A stretch of DNA of 64,000 bases from Domibacillus sp. DTU_2020_1001157_1_SI_ALB_TIR_016 (GTDB lineage Bacteria; Bacillota; Bacilli; Bacillales; Domibacillaceae), in assembly GCF_032341995.1 (NCBI RefSeq), contig NZ_CP135439.1, positions 682,001 through 746,000 of the forward strand, written 5' to 3'. This document shows, one piece after another, positions 39,377 to 48,051 of this stretch (positions are counted from its first letter, which is position 1; the number at the start of each line of letters is the position of its first letter). The notes beneath the pieces were generated by a model. The model was not told where the DNA came from. It saw only the letters and a program-made list of their open reading frames with translations, and searched no databases. Made by a program: the position numbers and the translations under genes.

Positions 39377-39833
39377 AATAAAATCCATTTAATTGTTCAG
39401 CCGCTGTTTCATTTACTTCCGCAATGGCCGCAATGATTTCTTTTGTGCGCTGGCCTTCTGTTTGGACGCCGAATTGAGCTGCCACATTATGTACATAGGC
39501 TTCATGGGCTTTTTTCACCTGAAGGCGAAGTGTTTTTTCGTCTTTGCCAGCTGTATCAAGATGGAGAGCTTCGGCCTGGCGCTGTAATTTTGCCAGACGG
39601 ACTTTTTTAGCAGCTGTTTCCAAATCATCATGTTCATTATAAACACCGAGTGCCATTGCTTGATCTGCAATGATATCGGCAAAATTTCTTGTGCCTGTAC
39701 GAGCAACGGACGAGGCCGTTTGTTCTTTTATAAGCTGCGGGGAAGCCGCCTGAGCTGGAGAAGAGGGAACACCGCTTAAAATTGTAATGGATAGCGCGCC
39801 CGTCATAACATATGACATTGTTTTCTTCTTCAT
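39375..39833 (-). CDS. Small secreted protein of unknown function
   Basis: The 152-residue product has a clear Sec signal peptide (MKKKTMSYVMTGALSITILS, cleavage predicted after AQA near residue 29). The mature part is mainly helical, charged and without cysteines, with repeated Ala-rich amphipathic segments such as LETAAKKVRLAKLQRQAEAL and LQVKKAHEAYVHNVAAQFG. I recognise no family. CAGGAGGAAG precedes the ATG. It is the first gene of a transcript whose downstream genes encode a two-component system, separated by a terminator, so it would be made in excess over the kinase and regulator. Confidence 0.78.
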   Translation of the reverse strand: MKKKTMSYVMTGALSITILSGVPSSPAQAASPQLIKEQTASSVARTGTRNFADIIADQAMALGVYNEHDDLETAAKKVRLAKLQRQAEALHLDTAGKDEKTLRLQVKKAHEAYVHNVAAQFGVQTEGQRTKEIIAAIAEVNETAAEQLNGFY

Positions 39834-40311
39834 GATTCTTCCTCCTGTGCATTTCCTTTACTAGATGCTTTTAGTTTACCCGATAATTAAGTCAAGTACA
39901 TGTCAAATTGAAAACTTTTTAATTTTGTTCACGTTTACATCTATTTTTTTGAAAAATTCTTCTTGATCTTTAAAAACACATCGATTAATATCTAGTTAAG
40001 CGCTTACTTAATAAAGAAAATTCAGAAAAGTAATCGCTTTCAGATGTGGTGGCATGAAAGTTAGGAAGAAAGAATAAAATCACTGCAAAGATGAGAGGAA
40101 CTGATTATTAGAGTGTGCAGATTCCCGATTAAAAGAGTTATGCGGTGAAGCTAGAAGATCTTTTGAGCAAGGCTGCATTAAGCGCAGGAAAAAGAGATAC
40201 ATAGTGCCAGTTGGGAAAACGCTTAACCTAATTTAAAGAAAAGAGCTATGGGATCCATAAAAGAAATGTGCTGGAGTTGCAAGGACAAGCAGTTTAACAC
40301 CTTACTTTTTT
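39834..40311. other. Long intergenic region before the sugar transporter operon
   Basis: About 480 bases without a credible gene. AGTAATCGCTTTCA near 40029-40042 matches the catabolite-response consensus TGWAANCGNTNWCA at all but the first base, and weaker copies surround CGCTTA motifs near 39995 and 40215. It probably carries promoters for the genes on both sides. No structured RNA was recognised. Confidence 0.45.
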
Positions 40312-40333
40312 TGAAAACGATTTCATATCGTTT
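40312..40333 (+). promoter_or_regulatory. CcpA cre site and LacI-type operator upstream of the sugar-binding gene
   Basis: TGAAAACGATTTCA (40312-40325) matches the cre consensus at every defined base. It overlaps a perfect inverted repeat AAACGAT-N5-ATCGTTT (40315-40333), which could bind the LacI-type regulator encoded at 44081. The site is 35-55 bases before the start codon, over the likely promoter. Confidence 0.78.
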
Positions 40334-40367
40334 CCATATATGAACATCCAGGGGGAGGAAGAAAAAA

Positions 40368-41321
40368 ATGAAGAAAAAGTTTTTTCTGTTCATGGCATTG
40401 ATGGTAGCACTAACAGCTGTATTGGCAGGATGTAGAGGCGGGGAAGGTGCAGATGGGGAGGAAAAATTAAAAATCGGTGTGGCACTCCCAGACTTTGATG
40501 ATAAATGGCTCAGCTACCTGCAAGATGGTATGACAGATTACGAGAAAAAAGCTGGCGATATTGAAGGTGTTTATGTAGATGCAATGAATGACGCAGCGAA
40601 GCAAATGTCTCAGGTTGAAACGTTTATTTCCCAAGGTGTAGACGCAATTGCAATCGTACCCGTTGATACAGAATCTGTAGGCACGATCGTAGACATGGCA
40701 AATGCAGCAGAAATTCCAATTGTTGTCGTGAACCGTACGTATAAAGATATTGAAGATGCAACAGCATTCGTTGGCGGAAACTCAATTGATTCAGGGATTA
40801 TGCAAATGGAAGAAGTCGCAAAACTTCTTGGCGGCAAAGGAAATATTGCCATTATGAACGGTATTCCAGGACATGAAGCCGAAATCAAGCGTACAGAAGG
40901 AAACAAACAGATTATCGACAAAAATCCTGGCATGAAAGTTGTACTTGAGAAAAATGCTGACTTCGACCGTGCAAAAGGGATGACATTAATGGAAAACTGG
41001 CTGCAATCAGGTAAGAAAATTGACGCTGTTGTAGCAAATAACGATGAAATGGCCATTGGCGCGATCATGGCACTTGAAGCAGCTGGCAAGCTTGAAGAAG
41101 TAACTGTAGCAGGCATTGACGGTACACCGGATGCACTTGAATATGTAAAGTCAGGAAAGCTGAAAGTTTCTGTATTCCAAGATGCGGCTGGCCAAGGTTC
41201 AAAAGGGCTTGAAATTGCAGCGAAAGCGGCAAAAGGTGAAGAAGTAGAAAAAATGAATTACATTCCATTTGAATTGATCACACCAGAAAATGTAGAAACA
41301 TTCGAGAAAAAGTGGCAATAA
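40368..41321 (+). CDS. Sugar ABC transporter substrate-binding lipoprotein (RbsB-like)
   Basis: Extracellular binding protein of 317 residues with a lipobox (VLAGCRG, cysteine near 22) and the two-lobed periplasmic-binding type I fold. ISQGVDAIAIVPVDTESVG, VVVNRTYKD and the hinge VAGIDGTPDALEYVKSGKL mark it as an RbsB/rhizopine-type protein. The sugar is not certain: no ribokinase or pyranase accompanies the genes, so ribose, inositol or a related sugar are all possible. GGGGGAGGAAG precedes the ATG. Catabolite control is expected from the cre site. Confidence 0.88.
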   Translation: MKKKFFLFMALMVALTAVLAGCRGGEGADGEEKLKIGVALPDFDDKWLSYLQDGMTDYEKKAGDIEGVYVDAMNDAAKQMSQVETFISQGVDAIAIVPVDTESVGTIVDMANAAEIPIVVVNRTYKDIEDATAFVGGNSIDSGIMQMEEVAKLLGGKGNIAIMNGIPGHEAEIKRTEGNKQIIDKNPGMKVVLEKNADFDRAKGMTLMENWLQSGKKIDAVVANNDEMAIGAIMALEAAGKLEEVTVAGIDGTPDALEYVKSGKLKVSVFQDAAGQGSKGLEIAAKAAKGEEVEKMNYIPFELITPENVETFEKKWQ

Positions 41322-41389
41322 GGAAAGGGCTGAATGAAAGGCTAAGCGTGCAGTTCCCTGCTGAAATCCCTTTGTAACCTGCAGATCGT

Positions 41390-41422
41390 AAATCTGGGCG
41401 GTATAAAGCTGCCCAGATTTTT
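41390..41422 (+). terminator. Internal terminator after the binding-protein gene
   Basis: An AAATCTGGGC/GCCCAGATTT stem and T-run in the 126-base gap before the ATPase gene. It would let the binding protein be made in excess of the membrane complex. Confidence 0.85.
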
Positions 41423-41447
41423 ATAAAACAAATTTGAGGTGAGAAAA

Positions 41448-42968
41448 ATGGCATCTCCATACATTTTACAAATGTCAAATATATCGAAAAGCTTTCCAGG
41501 CGTTAAAGCATTGCAGAATGTTCGCCTGGACGTAAAAAAAGGCGAAGTACATGCCTTGATGGGTGAAAACGGCGCGGGTAAATCCACCTTGATGAAAATA
41601 TTGATAGGCATTTATACAGCCGACACGGGAAGTGTGATATTCGACGGTGAAGAATTAAAGATTAACAATGTCAGTGAAGCGCTTGATAAAGGCATTTCAA
41701 TGATTCACCAGGAATTAAATCCAGTGCCGGAAATGACGGTCGCAGAAAACATTTTTCTCGGACGCGAACCAACATATGGCAGAACAGGAATTGTGAATCA
41801 AAAGCAGCTTGTTGAGAACACAAGAGAACTTTTTGAGCGTTTAAACATTACGACGATCAATCCAAAAGCAAAAATGATTGACTTAACGGTAGCCAAAATG
41901 CAGCTTGTTGAAATTGCAAAAGCAGTTTCTTATGATTCGAAGCTCATTATTATGGATGAACCAACGTCCGCCATTACAGACAAAGAAGTGGCTCATTTGT
42001 TTGAAATTATCCGTTCTCTTCAAAAGAAAGACGTCGGTGTGATTTACATTACGCACAAGATGGAAGAACTCAAACAAATCGCTGACACGCTGACGGTATT
42101 CCGGGATGGACAGTATGTGGGCACCGATTCTATTGACAATATGTCACGGGAACGTTTAATTGAAATGATGGTTGGCCGCGAGCTTTCGCAAGTATTTAAT
42201 AAAGAGCATACAGAGATCAAAGAAGTGGCTCTTGAAGTTAAAAACTTAACAAAAGAAGGAAAGTTTTACGACGTGAACTTTCAGGTCCGTAAAGGAGAAG
42301 TACTCGGTATTGCCGGCTTAATGGGTTCTGGACGCAGTGAGATTCTGGAAACAATTTTTGGCGCCATGCAGGCGGATTCAGGAGACATTCTCGTTAACGG
42401 CCAAAAGAAAAAAATGCGCTCGCCGAAAGACGCGATCAATGCGGGAATTGGCCTTTTAACAGAAGACCGGAAATTAACAGGCTGCTTCCTGCCGCTCAGC
42501 GTGCGGGACAACATGATCATGGTGAATATCAATAAGTATAACAAAGGCGGACTGCTTGACCGGAAGAAAATTGAGAATGACTGTGCAGACCAAAAGGCAA
42601 AAATGAATATTAAAACGCCGAATATGGATCAGCTCATCAGTAATTTAAGCGGAGGCAACCAGCAAAAGGTGCTTATCGGACGCTGGCTCCTTCATAATCC
42701 AGATATTCTATTCCTGGATGAGCCGACGCGTGGCATTGACATCGGGGCGAAAAGTGAAATATACAACTTGATTTTTGAGCTGGCCAAACAAGGTAAAGCC
42801 ATTATTATTGTGTCATCAGAAATGCCAGAGGTGATTGGGCTTAGTGACCGGATTGTCGTCATGAGTGAAGGGTACCAAACAGGAGAGCTGAACCGCAGCG
42901 AAGCGACTCAGGAAGCCATTATGGAGCTTGCGACACGCGGAGAATTAATAAAACAAAAAACATCGTAA
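41448..42968 (+). CDS. Sugar ABC transporter ATP-binding protein (RbsA-like)
   Basis: Duplicated ABC ATPase of 506 residues. The N-terminal domain has a full Walker A (GENGAGKST) and Walker B ([11 protein letters not shown]). The C-terminal domain has a degenerate Walker A (GLMGSGRSE) but intact signature LSGGNQQK and [12 protein letters not shown], as is usual for the RbsA/MglA/XylG class. A GTG at 41439 is in frame, but GAGGTGAG points to the ATG at 41448. Confidence 0.93.
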   Translation: MASPYILQMSNISKSFPGVKALQNVRLDVKKGEVHALMGENGAGKSTLMKILIGIYTADTGSVIFDGEELKINNVSEALDKGISMIHQELNPVPEMTVAENIFLGREPTYGRTGIVNQKQLVENTRELFERLNITTINPKAKMIDLTVAKMQLVEIAKAVSYDSKLIIMDEPTSAITDKEVAHLFEIIRSLQKKDVGVIYITHKMEELKQIADTLTVFRDGQYVGTDSIDNMSRERLIEMMVGRELSQVFNKEHTEIKEVALEVKNLTKEGKFYDVNFQVRKGEVLGIAGLMGSGRSEILETIFGAMQADSGDILVNGQKKKMRSPKDAINAGIGLLTEDRKLTGCFLPLSVRDNMIMVNINKYNKGGLLDRKKIENDCADQKAKMNIKTPNMDQLISNLSGGNQQKVLIGRWLLHNPDILFLDEPTRGIDIGAKSEIYNLIFELAKQGKAIIIVSSEMPEVIGLSDRIVVMSEGYQTGELNRSEATQEAIMELATRGELIKQKTS

Positions 42969-42987
42969 GAACAGGGAGGCAGTAACG

Positions 42988-43980
42988 ATGAGCAACTTAT
43001 CAACTGTTACGAATAATAACCCAGATGCAGGGCTTCACAAAGAATCAAAAGGGGCCGTTTTGTTTAAAAAATACGGCATGCTGATTATTTTAGTTGCCTT
43101 AATTGCACTTATGACAGCGCTGGAACCGAACTTCATCAATTCAAATAATATTATCAATATCGTCCGGCAAATGGCGGTTATCGGAATTGTCGCGATCGGT
43201 GTCACATTTGTTATTATCACAAGCGGAATTGACTTATCATCCGGTTCTGTTATCGCACTGACGTCGGTTGTTGTTGCCACGTTTGCACAAGAAGGCACAT
43301 ATCCTTTAATGGTAGCGGTTCTTGCGGCCATTGCAGTTGGTGTGGCAACGGGTGTTTTCAACGGCTTTTTGATTGCAAAAGGTAACATTGCCCCATTTAT
43401 CGTAACTCTTGGCATGATGACAGCAGCGCGTGGATTAGCGCTTCTTTACAGCGGCGGGCGTCCGATTGGCGGCTTATCTGATACGTTTCAATTTCTTGGG
43501 CAGGGCATGATTTTGGGTATTCCAGTACCGATTATTATCTTTGCGTTAATTGGAATTATCTCTTATGTCTTATTAAACAAAACGAAATTTGGGAAATACG
43601 TATACGCGATTGGCGGCAATGAGCAGGCGGCTATGATCGCCGGTGTTAATGTAACAAAAGTAAAAATTCTCGTTTACACCTATGCAGGCCTTTTATCAGG
43701 TCTTGCCGGAATGATTTTAACAGCGCGTATTGCGTCCGGACAGCCGACAGCGGGTACAATGTACGAGCTTGATGCAATTGCAGCGGCTGTTATTGGAGGA
43801 ACTAGTTTAACAGGTGGTATCGGAACAATCGGCGGTACGGTAATCGGGGCGTTAATCATTGGCGTAATGAATAACGGTCTTGATTTAATGAACGTTTCTT
43901 CATACTGGCAGCAAATTCTAAAAGGCGCCATCATTACAGTCGCAGTTTATATCGATGCACGCAAGCACAAGAAAAAATAA
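42988..43980 (+). CDS. Sugar ABC transporter permease (RbsC-like)
   Basis: Membrane subunit of 330 residues with eight to ten helices. [20 protein letters not shown] and the coupling segment [20 protein letters not shown] are typical of the RbsC/AraH family, as is [28 protein letters not shown] precedes the ATG. It completes the importer with the binding protein and ATPase upstream. Confidence 0.93.
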   Translation: MSNLSTVTNNNPDAGLHKESKGAVLFKKYGMLIILVALIALMTALEPNFINSNNIINIVRQMAVIGIVAIGVTFVIITSGIDLSSGSVIALTSVVVATFAQEGTYPLMVAVLAAIAVGVATGVFNGFLIAKGNIAPFIVTLGMMTAARGLALLYSGGRPIGGLSDTFQFLGQGMILGIPVPIIIFALIGIISYVLLNKTKFGKYVYAIGGNEQAAMIAGVNVTKVKILVYTYAGLLSGLAGMILTARIASGQPTAGTMYELDAIAAAVIGGTSLTGGIGTIGGTVIGALIIGVMNNGLDLMNVSSYWQQILKGAIITVAVYIDARKHKKK

Positions 43981-44080
43981 TAAAGCGGGATGCTGACTGA
44001 AAAATTTCAGCGTCACATGAAGTGATTCACGGCGTTTCGTGTTACTCTAAGAATAGAATGACACGAGGAGAAACGATGAT

Positions 44081-45109
44081 ATGAAACCGACGATTTATGA
44101 CGTGGCGGAAAAAGCGGGAGTTTCTATTGCTACCGTATCCAAGGTCGTGAACAATACAGGGCGGATCAGCGAAAAAACCCGTAAACGTGTAACAGAGATT
44201 ATGCGGGTTCTTGACTACCAGCCGAGCAGTGTCGCAGCGGCACTGACAGGCAAAAAAACATATACCGTCGGCGTGCTTGTTCCTGATATTGCCAACCCGT
44301 TTTTTGCGGAAGTGGCCCGGGCACTGGAAAACCGGGCACGGGAATCTGGTTATACACTGATGCTGTGCAGCACAGATTATAAGCAGCAGAGGGAACGGGA
44401 ATATTTAGAGCTTTTTTCTAAAAAGCAGGTCGACGGTGTGATGGTAGCCATTGAGCCGGAAGAAATGGATCATTTCAAAAAATTTAATGAGCGCGGCGTC
44501 CCAAGCGTAATGCTGTCTGTGAATCACTTAGACGCTTCAGCCAGTGTGGTCATGACAGACAATGTGCGCGGAGGGTACTTAGCCGGTAAATATTTGCTGT
44601 CGAAAGGACACCATGAATTAGCCATTATGTACGAAAAGCAGCGCCAATCGGGGCGTTCCCGCTTGATTGGTTTTCAGCAGGCATTATCAGAAGCAGATGT
44701 GATGGTTGAAGAACCGTACGTTATTGATACCCGCTCTGATATTTTGGAAGCGAAAAAAGCCGCGCAAAAGCTGCTTCGTCTCCCGAAAAAGCCAACCGCT
44801 GTGTTTGCAGCAACGGACTTGATCGCTATTGTGTTGATCAACGAAGCGAGAGGAGCGGGTGTGCGGGTACCCGAGGATATGTCGGTCATCGGCTTTGATA
44901 ATACCATTTATGCGGAAATTGCCGATCCTGGACTTACGACAATTGCACAGCCTATTACGGATCTTGCTCATTATTCATTTGACCAGCTGTTACAGCTCAT
45001 CAAGCAGCCGGATCAAATTGGACACCGGATTATGCTGGCGCCATCTTTAATTGAAAGAGGATCGGTTCGAAAAATCATCGACGGTGGATCTTCATCCAAT
45101 GAAATTTAA
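44081..45109 (+). CDS. LacI-family transcriptional regulator
   Basis: Repressor of 342 residues with the LacI helix-turn-helix at the N-terminus (TIYDVAEKAGVSIATVSKVV), the hinge helix region YQPSSVAAALTGKKT, and a periplasmic-binding-like sugar domain. CGAGGAGAAA precedes the ATG. It directly follows the RbsABC-type genes in the same direction and most likely controls them through the inverted repeat at 40315-40333. It plays the part of RbsR, but the position at the end of the cluster differs from the B. subtilis rbs operon, where rbsR is first. Confidence 0.9.
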   Translation: MKPTIYDVAEKAGVSIATVSKVVNNTGRISEKTRKRVTEIMRVLDYQPSSVAAALTGKKTYTVGVLVPDIANPFFAEVARALENRARESGYTLMLCSTDYKQQREREYLELFSKKQVDGVMVAIEPEEMDHFKKFNERGVPSVMLSVNHLDASASVVMTDNVRGGYLAGKYLLSKGHHELAIMYEKQRQSGRSRLIGFQQALSEADVMVEEPYVIDTRSDILEAKKAAQKLLRLPKKPTAVFAATDLIAIVLINEARGAGVRVPEDMSVIGFDNTIYAEIADPGLTTIAQPITDLAHYSFDQLLQLIKQPDQIGHRIMLAPSLIERGSVRKIIDGGSSSNEI

Positions 45110-45150
45110 AAAGCGCGGACTTTTCAATATTGAAAAGTCCGCGCTTTTTT
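45107..45150. terminator. Bidirectional terminator after the LacI-type gene
   Basis: A near-perfect palindrome AAAAAGCGCGGACTTTTCA and its complement, with terminal A and T runs. It also serves the minus-strand nitroreductase gene. Confidence 0.92.
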
Positions 45151-45168
45151 ATTCAAAAAAGGGGTACA

Positions 45169-45783
45169 TTATTTGTACACTTTTACACGCTCATCAAGCG
45201 GCGCAAATTCTTTGTCGCCGGCTGGCGCTGTTGGTTTGCCGAATGGCATTTGAGCAATGAGCTTCCAGTCTGCTGGAATATTCCACTGGGCTGCTACTTT
45301 TTCATCAATCAGTGGATTGTAGTGCTGCAGGGTTGCACCGAAGCCTTCGTTTTCAAGTGCTGTCCAAACGGTAAATTGAAGCATACCAGATGCCTGGTTA
45401 GACCAAACAGGGAAGTTGTCCGCATAAAGGGCAAACTGCTCCTGAAGGCTGCGGATGATCGACTGATCTTCAAAGAATAAAACTGTTCCGTAGCCTGCCT
45501 GGAACATATCCATTTTCTCTTGTGTAGAAGCGAAGCTTTCCTCTGGAACCACAGTTTTTAACGTTTGTGTTGTAATATCCCACAATGTATCATGCTGTTC
45601 GCCAAGAAGAACGACAACACGCCCTGTTTGCGAATTAAAAGCTGTTGGCACATGCTTAACTGCAAATTCAATGATTTCTTGGATTCTTTCATCTGAAGCG
45701 ACAGACTCTTTTGAAATAGCATAATGAGAGCGGCGATTTTGGACAGCTGTGTAAAAATCTGTTTGGGTAGAAGTGTTTGACAT
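45169..45783 (-). CDS. Nitroreductase family protein
   Basis: FMN-dependent oxidoreductase of 204 residues. The N-terminal AVQNRRSHYAISKESV supplies the Arg-Arg-Ser FMN-phosphate contact, and the C-terminal part has ALENEGFGATLQHYN and QMPFGKPTAPAGDKEF, as in the NADPH-dependent HBN1-like branch. It probably reduces quinones or nitro compounds. It is divergent from an HxlR-type regulator that carries the YodB-like redox cysteine, so it is a likely target of thiol-stress control. GAAAGAAGG precedes the ATG. Confidence 0.88.
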   Translation of the reverse strand: MSNTSTQTDFYTAVQNRRSHYAISKESVASDERIQEIIEFAVKHVPTAFNSQTGRVVVLLGEQHDTLWDITTQTLKTVVPEESFASTQEKMDMFQAGYGTVLFFEDQSIIRSLQEQFALYADNFPVWSNQASGMLQFTVWTALENEGFGATLQHYNPLIDEKVAAQWNIPADWKLIAQMPFGKPTAPAGDKEFAPLDERVKVYK

Positions 45784-45910
45784 GGTTTATGTACCTTCTT
45801 TCAAATAAAATTTTGTTACCTTTAGAAACATAGTTTAAAAAAATAAATTAAATTAGTCAAGTAACTAGATATTAAAAAGTGGAAAGATATCATCTTTTTT
45901 TAAAATGGTG

Positions 45911-45925
45911 TATACTAGGAGTACA
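45911..45925. promoter_or_regulatory. Candidate promoter -10 and operator of the HxlR-type gene
   Basis: TATACT (45911-45916) is a plausible -10. TACT-N3-AGTA (45913-45923) is an inverted repeat with the same half-sites as the B. subtilis YodB box, TACT-N7-AGTA, but with a shorter spacer. No good -35 is seen. Confidence 0.4.
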
Positions 45926-45944
45926 TAAAAGAGGTGAAAGAATA

Positions 45945-46259
45945 ATGGAGCTTTGTCCAAAAGTAGAAAAAGCAATGCAGTTATTAGGCAAACGATGGAC
46001 GGGCCTTGTGATTAAACAGCTTTTGGATCGGCCGCAGCGGTTCTCTGAAATTAAAGCTGGATTTCCGATCAGCGGCAAGCTGCTGACAGAGCGGCTGAAA
46101 GAGCTGGAAGAGGAAGGCATGGTCACTCGAAAAGTGTATGCAGAAGTGCCGGTTCGGGTTGAATATACATTAACGGAAAAAGGACGCGCCTTAAAAGCGG
46201 CTATTACAGAAATAGAGAATTGGGCGCATGATTGGGTTGAATTAGAAGAACACGTATAA
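45945..46259 (+). CDS. HxlR/DUF24-family redox-sensing regulator (YodB-like)
   Basis: Winged-helix repressor of 104 residues. It begins MELCPKVEKAMQLLGKRWTG; Cys4 in CPK corresponds to the conserved Cys6 of YodB and CatR, which is modified by quinones, diamide or hypochlorite. The rest (FPISGKLLTERLKELEEEGM, VRVEYTLTEKGRAL) is typical of the family. The frame is open from 45879, but GAGGTGAAAG fixes the ATG at 45945. It is divergent from the nitroreductase gene. Confidence 0.88.
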   Translation: MELCPKVEKAMQLLGKRWTGLVIKQLLDRPQRFSEIKAGFPISGKLLTERLKELEEEGMVTRKVYAEVPVRVEYTLTEKGRALKAAITEIENWAHDWVELEEHV

Positions 46260-46340
46260 ATCAAATTTAAGGCTTTCGCCCTGTTTGATTGCGCATTCCA
46301 GCGGGAATGGGACATGTAACATGATAAAAGGAGAAAAAAC

Positions 46341-46475
46341 ATGTCCCATGAACAGCAGGCCCTGCTTGAAGCCATGCAGGAAGCCTACTTCCAGAGTGAG
46401 CGGCAGGATGCGAGTGTGGATGCCGTTATGACGGTGATTATCGAAAAACTTGAACTGGTGATCAAACCAAAGTAA
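46341..46475 (+). CDS. Small 44-residue protein of unknown function
   Basis: A short open frame with a strong AAAAGGAG site eight bases before its ATG and a terminator right after its stop. The product begins MSHEQQALLEAMQEAYFQ and ends VIIEKLELVIKPK; it is predicted helical, acidic in the first half, with no membrane segment or cysteine. The size recalls small helical regulators of sporulation kinases, but the Spo0E and Sda motifs are absent. I do not recognise it. The ribosome site and terminator make it a probable real gene. Confidence 0.65.
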   Translation: MSHEQQALLEAMQEAYFQSERQDASVDAVMTVIIEKLELVIKPK

Positions 46476-46500
46476 AGCAGGGGGTTCGCTCCTGCTTTTT
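46475..46500 (+). terminator. Intrinsic terminator of the 44-residue gene
   Basis: An AAAGCAGG/CCTGCTTT stem with a GGGTTCGCT loop and T residues. Confidence 0.82.
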
Positions 46501-46503
46501 GTT

Positions 46504-46532
46504 TTGGCAAAAAGTGAAGGAGCATGTACAAT
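46504..46532 (+). promoter_or_regulatory. Promoter of the COG0523 GTPase gene
   Basis: TTGGCA (46504-46509) and TACAAT (46527-46532) with a 17-bp spacer. No Zur-type palindrome is visible next to it. Confidence 0.7.
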
Positions 46533-46583
46533 AGATAACGTGTATTAAATCGGAACTATGTGGATTTGAGAAAGGGTTGGCCT

Positions 46584-47489
46584 ATGAAAACAGAACTTTA
46601 TATAATTGGAGGCTTTCTTGGCAGCGGGAAAACCACACTGCTGTTGAAACTGCTTCAAAAAGAAAAAGAAGCAGGCAGAAAAGTCGCTGTTCTGATGAAT
46701 GAAATCGGTGCGCTTTCGGTTGACTCGGCGCTTATCGGAGAAAAAACGGCTGTGCGGGATATGTTGAACGGCTGTATTTGCTGTACGATTAAAGATGAAA
46801 TAGAAGTGGAATTACTGGCGCTTTACCGGGAACACCAGCCGGATGTCGTTTATATTGAAACGACCGGTGCTGCTCATCCGATGGAAGTGCTCGATGCCTG
46901 CATGTCTCCATCAATAGCGATGAAAATTGATGTGAAAGGCATTTTAACGCTCGTAGACTGTGCCCGGTGGGTGGAGCGGAACCGGCTGCCGATTGCCCAT
47001 CGGAAGCTGATGGAGGATCAAGCACGCTGGAGTGATATTGTCGCACTTACTAAAACAGATTTGGTCGCCGAGGAAACTTTGGCAGTCGTTCGCAGAGATA
47101 TCCGCTCACTCAATCAGAAGGTTCAGTTAATTGAAATAACGCATGGAGAAGGAGAAGCTGTTTTTGGGAGTGGAAGCCAGTCACAAGAACAGCATCACGC
47201 CCGCCATCATCTGCATGTTCGAACATTTGCTTATGAATTTGTGAATCATGTACCGCGTGCTGCTTTTAGAAAGTGGGTAGAACATCTGCCGGATTCGGTG
47301 CTGCGCATCAAAGGATTCATCAAGTTCGAGGATTCAGGAGATCAGCCGGAGCTGTTTCAGTATGCGTATGGCGTTCCGTTTTTTCAGCCGCAGCCGATCA
47401 AGCGGCCGACGGTCATTGTTGTGATTGGGGAAGAGCTTCCGGAAGAGGAGATGCGTAAAGAGTTAAATAAACTCGAAGGCGTATTTTAA
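46584..47489 (+). CDS. CobW/COG0523-family metal-chaperone GTPase
   Basis: P-loop GTPase of 301 residues that binds metal and hands it to target enzymes. Walker A is GGFLGSGKTT, the metal-binding motif is NGCICCTIKDE (CxCC), Walker B-like ETTGAAHP and the guanine site TKTD follow. A histidine-rich segment (QEQHHARHHLH, near residue 205) suggests zinc, cobalt or nickel. The C-terminal CobW_C domain ends with PQPIKRPTVIVVIG. The ATG at 46584 is chosen over 46560 because GAGAAAGGG precedes it. The exact client is unknown. Confidence 0.88.
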   Translation: MKTELYIIGGFLGSGKTTLLLKLLQKEKEAGRKVAVLMNEIGALSVDSALIGEKTAVRDMLNGCICCTIKDEIEVELLALYREHQPDVVYIETTGAAHPMEVLDACMSPSIAMKIDVKGILTLVDCARWVERNRLPIAHRKLMEDQARWSDIVALTKTDLVAEETLAVVRRDIRSLNQKVQLIEITHGEGEAVFGSGSQSQEQHHARHHLHVRTFAYEFVNHVPRAAFRKWVEHLPDSVLRIKGFIKFEDSGDQPELFQYAYGVPFFQPQPIKRPTVIVVIGEELPEEEMRKELNKLEGVF

Positions 47490-47516
47490 AAACCGGCCCG
47501 TATACGGGCCGGTTTT
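47488..47516. terminator. Bidirectional terminator after the COG0523 gene
   Basis: AAAACCGGCCCGTATACGGG and its complement form a perfect palindrome that ends in T residues. It is shared with the convergent thioredoxin gene. Confidence 0.9.
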
Positions 47517-47525
47517 GGCTGTTCA

Positions 47526-47846
47526 TTAAGCAGGAAGGTTTTGCAGGTACTCACGTACTTGCTCCGGAGACTTAGCATTTGCACTGTGCAAATGAGCTAA
47601 TTTTTCGCCATCTTGAAAAAGAAGCAGGCTTGGGATGCCCATTACATCGTATTTTTGTGCAGCTTCGGGAAAATCATCCCGGTTCAGTTCAAACCAGCGG
47701 TATTGGCTGTAGTCTGCTATGATTTCATCAATAAACATATCCATTCTTGTGCAGTCCGGGCACCAGCCGGCGTAAAATTTAATGATGACCGGCTCACTGC
47801 CGGCAATAATTTCTTCGAATTGCTCTTGTGTTTGAATTGCTTCCAT
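47526..47846 (-). CDS. Thioredoxin family protein
   Basis: Small thiol-disulfide oxidoreductase of 106 residues with the active site AGWCPDCTRMD (CPDC) after a strand IIKFY, and the cis-proline loop VMGIPSLLLF. It is similar in size to YdbP/YtpP-type thioredoxin-like proteins of Bacillus. The divergence of the active-site dipeptide (Pro-Asp instead of Gly-Pro) points to a specialised role. GAAAGGAAG precedes the ATG. Confidence 0.9.
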   Translation of the reverse strand: MEAIQTQEQFEEIIAGSEPVIIKFYAGWCPDCTRMDMFIDEIIADYSQYRWFELNRDDFPEAAQKYDVMGIPSLLLFQDGEKLAHLHSANAKSPEQVREYLQNLPA

Positions 47847-47986
47847 TCTGCTAACTTCCTTTCTGATTGGTTCATCGACTTTTGCATTCAGCGCATTTAA
47901 GTATGAAACGCAGAAGCCGGAACATTTTGTTCAAGTTATTGTATCACGGTCTCGCTTAGATTTCTCCTATCTGAATCGTTTGGCTG

Positions 47987-48014
47987 TTGTAGAATGGAAC
48001 AATAACGTTATAAT
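47987..48014 (+). promoter_or_regulatory. Candidate promoter of the rodA/ftsW-type gene
   Basis: A perfect TATAAT (48009-48014) lies 38 bases before the start; TTGTAG (47987-47992) with a 16-bp spacer is a modest -35. Confidence 0.5.
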
Positions 48015-48051
48015 AAGAATTGGTCTATTTTTACGAGAAAGAGGAGTTTAC

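Noticed and set aside
44000..44080. Operator repeats before the LacI-type gene
   Set aside because: CTGAAA/TTTCAG and CACG/CGTG repeats are present but short, and no clear promoter fits them.
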